Below, one piece after another: positions 34,331-35,298 of a stretch of 35,298 nucleotides of DNA. The DNA is from 1-14-2-50-31-20 sp964617555 (GTDB lineage: Bacteria; Bacteroidota; Ignavibacteria; Ignavibacteriales; Melioribacteraceae): positions 1 to 35,298 of the forward strand of contig CAZTYP010000073.1 in the NCBI GenBank assembly GCA_964617555.1, written 5' to 3'. The first letter of the stretch is position 1. The number at the start of each line of letters is the position of its first letter. The translations under genes and the position numbers were made by a program. The notes beneath the pieces were generated by a model, which saw nothing but the letters and a program-made list of their open reading frames with translations, was not told the DNA's origin and did not search any database.

Positions 34331-34386
34331 ATTCATAATTTAATATTTGGAAAAACAGTTTATCAATTAAACAAAGAGAAAATACT

Positions 34387-35298
34387 ATGAAAAAAATAAT
34401 AAGCGTAATGTTATTTTTATTTATCGGATACTCCTATATGTTAGGGCAATCTGTTACAGGAACGGATGTATATTCGTTTGTTTACCAGAATAAAACCTAT
34501 GAAGTAGTAAAGATAAATAAAACATGGCAGGAAGCAATTGCTGCTGCCGTTGCTCAAGGCGGCTATCTTGCGGAAATTAATTCTCAAGCCGAACAAGATG
34601 AAATTTTTAACCAATTAAGTTCCAAAGCGGGAATTGTTAAAACCGCTACAGTTGCAGACGAAGGTGGCGGTGCTGCTTATGTATGGATAGGCGGTAGCGA
34701 TTTTAATTCCGAAGGTGAATGGGTTTTTGACGGAGATAGCGACGGAACGGGAACCAAATTCTGGCAAGGAGCTTCGAACGGTAGTATTATCGACGGACAA
34801 TATAATAATTGGGGACACGGAACCGACGGAAAGCAACACGAGCCGGATAACTATCATAATTCAACAATACCACATCAAAATGCTCTTGCAATAGCATTGG
34901 ATCAATGGCCAAGCGGCTCGGGAACATTAGGCCAAGCGGGGCAATGGAATGATTTATACGAAAATAATGCACTTTACTTTTTGGTCGAATATGATTCGTT
35001 AAAAAAACAAGAAGATAACAAAGTAGGATTAAATGGAAGCGGAACTGAAGCCGATCCTTATCAGATTTCTTCTTTGGATGATTTGGTATGGTTGGCAAAA
35101 GCAGATAGTATATGGGACGACGGATTGTATTTCAAGCAAACAGCCGATATAGATGCTTCGTGTACGGATACAATGACCATAGCCGGATTTAATCCCGGAT
35201 GGAGTCCGATAGGAAATGCGGTAACCTCTTTTATAGGAACATATGACGGCGGAGGCCACACAATAGACGGCTTGGTAACACACGGAACATCATCTAAT
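34387..35298 (+). CDS. secreted C-type-lectin / GLUG-module protein, partial
   Basis: Incomplete: 304 codons with no stop before the window ends. Signal peptide 1-about 21 (ending YMLGQ). Residues 25-203 form a C-type lectin-like domain: TWQEAIAAAVAQGGYLAEI, then YVWIGGSDFNSEGEWVF, E152-P153-D154-N155 (EPN-like calcium/sugar-site position) and GQWNDLYENNALYFLVEY with W187-N188-D189. It contains no cysteine, so the disulfides of classical members are absent. From about residue 217 a module starting GSGTEADPYQI and running to IGTYDGGGHTIDGL matches the first module of the preceding GLUG protein, so GLUG repeats and a type IX sorting domain are expected beyond the edge. The ATG follows CAAAGAGAAA. 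Role in adhesion or glycan binding is inference. Confidence 0.85.
   Translation, partial: MKKIISVMLFLFIGYSYMLGQSVTGTDVYSFVYQNKTYEVVKINKTWQEAIAAAVAQGGYLAEINSQAEQDEIFNQLSSKAGIVKTATVADEGGGAAYVWIGGSDFNSEGEWVFDGDSDGTGTKFWQGASNGSIIDGQYNNWGHGTDGKQHEPDNYHNSTIPHQNALAIALDQWPSGSGTLGQAGQWNDLYENNALYFLVEYDSLKKQEDNKVGLNGSGTEADPYQISSLDDLVWLAKADSIWDDGLYFKQTADIDASCTDTMTIAGFNPGWSPIGNAVTSFIGTYDGGGHTIDGLVTHGTSSN

Overview
The window is AT-rich chromosomal DNA from a bacterium of the FCB (Bacteroidota/Ignavibacteriota/Chlorobi) group. An Ignavibacteria-type organism fits best. Three surface-type genes sit at the right end. Two of them end in a type IX secretion sorting domain with the NYPNPFNPST / NHPNPFNPST signature that is very common in Ignavibacteria, and a TonB-dependent receptor with a carboxypeptidase-D-like N-terminal extension precedes them. 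No phage, insertion sequence, CRISPR array, rRNA or intact tRNA gene is visible. The lineage call is inference from protein style, not from a marker gene.

Positions 1-7900 are housekeeping: an EVE-domain protein (minus strand); a plus-strand run of a DUF192 membrane-anchored protein, a dGTPase and a DUF971 protein; a bidirectional terminator; minus-strand purE and an exported GIN-domain protein; then plus-strand ADP-forming acyl-CoA synthetase and a saccharopine dehydrogenase-like enzyme, closed by a 15-bp hairpin.

Positions 7900-16000 hold a very large minus-strand protein with N-terminal TPR-like helices, a beta-rich segment and three CbbX/CfxQ-type AAA+ modules, the third degenerate. Next is a tight plus-strand run: MgtC/DUF4010 membrane protein, patatin-like phospholipase, His-rich zinc-type cation diffusion facilitator, and an arsenate-reductase-type phosphatase. 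This run meets a minus-strand run tail to tail with a 4-nt overlap. In transcription order the minus-strand run is rqcH, homocysteine methyltransferase, ispE and a second cation diffusion facilitator, with overlapping genes.

Positions 20300-26300 hold a soluble hybrid histidine kinase with about six PAS-like domains and ATP-type PEP carboxykinase (pckA). A 774-nt gene-free stretch follows. It contains several inverted repeats and a short sequence resembling the 3' end of a tRNA.

Positions 26300-35298 look like a surface-nutrient or surface-display locus: a ROK-family repressor, a TonB-dependent receptor, a beta-helix-like secreted protein with a type IX sorting domain, a GLUG-repeat secreted protein, and a C-type-lectin plus GLUG-like protein that runs off the window. 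A SusD-type lipoprotein is absent. ROK regulators usually sense sugars, so glycan uptake is a reasonable working idea for the first three genes; the substrate cannot be read from the sequence.

Several starts were set from ribosome-binding sites: purE, ispE and the AAA+ gene start with TTG, the histidine kinase with GTG, and the GIN, pckA, ROK, beta-helix and GLUG genes start downstream of the longest possible frame.
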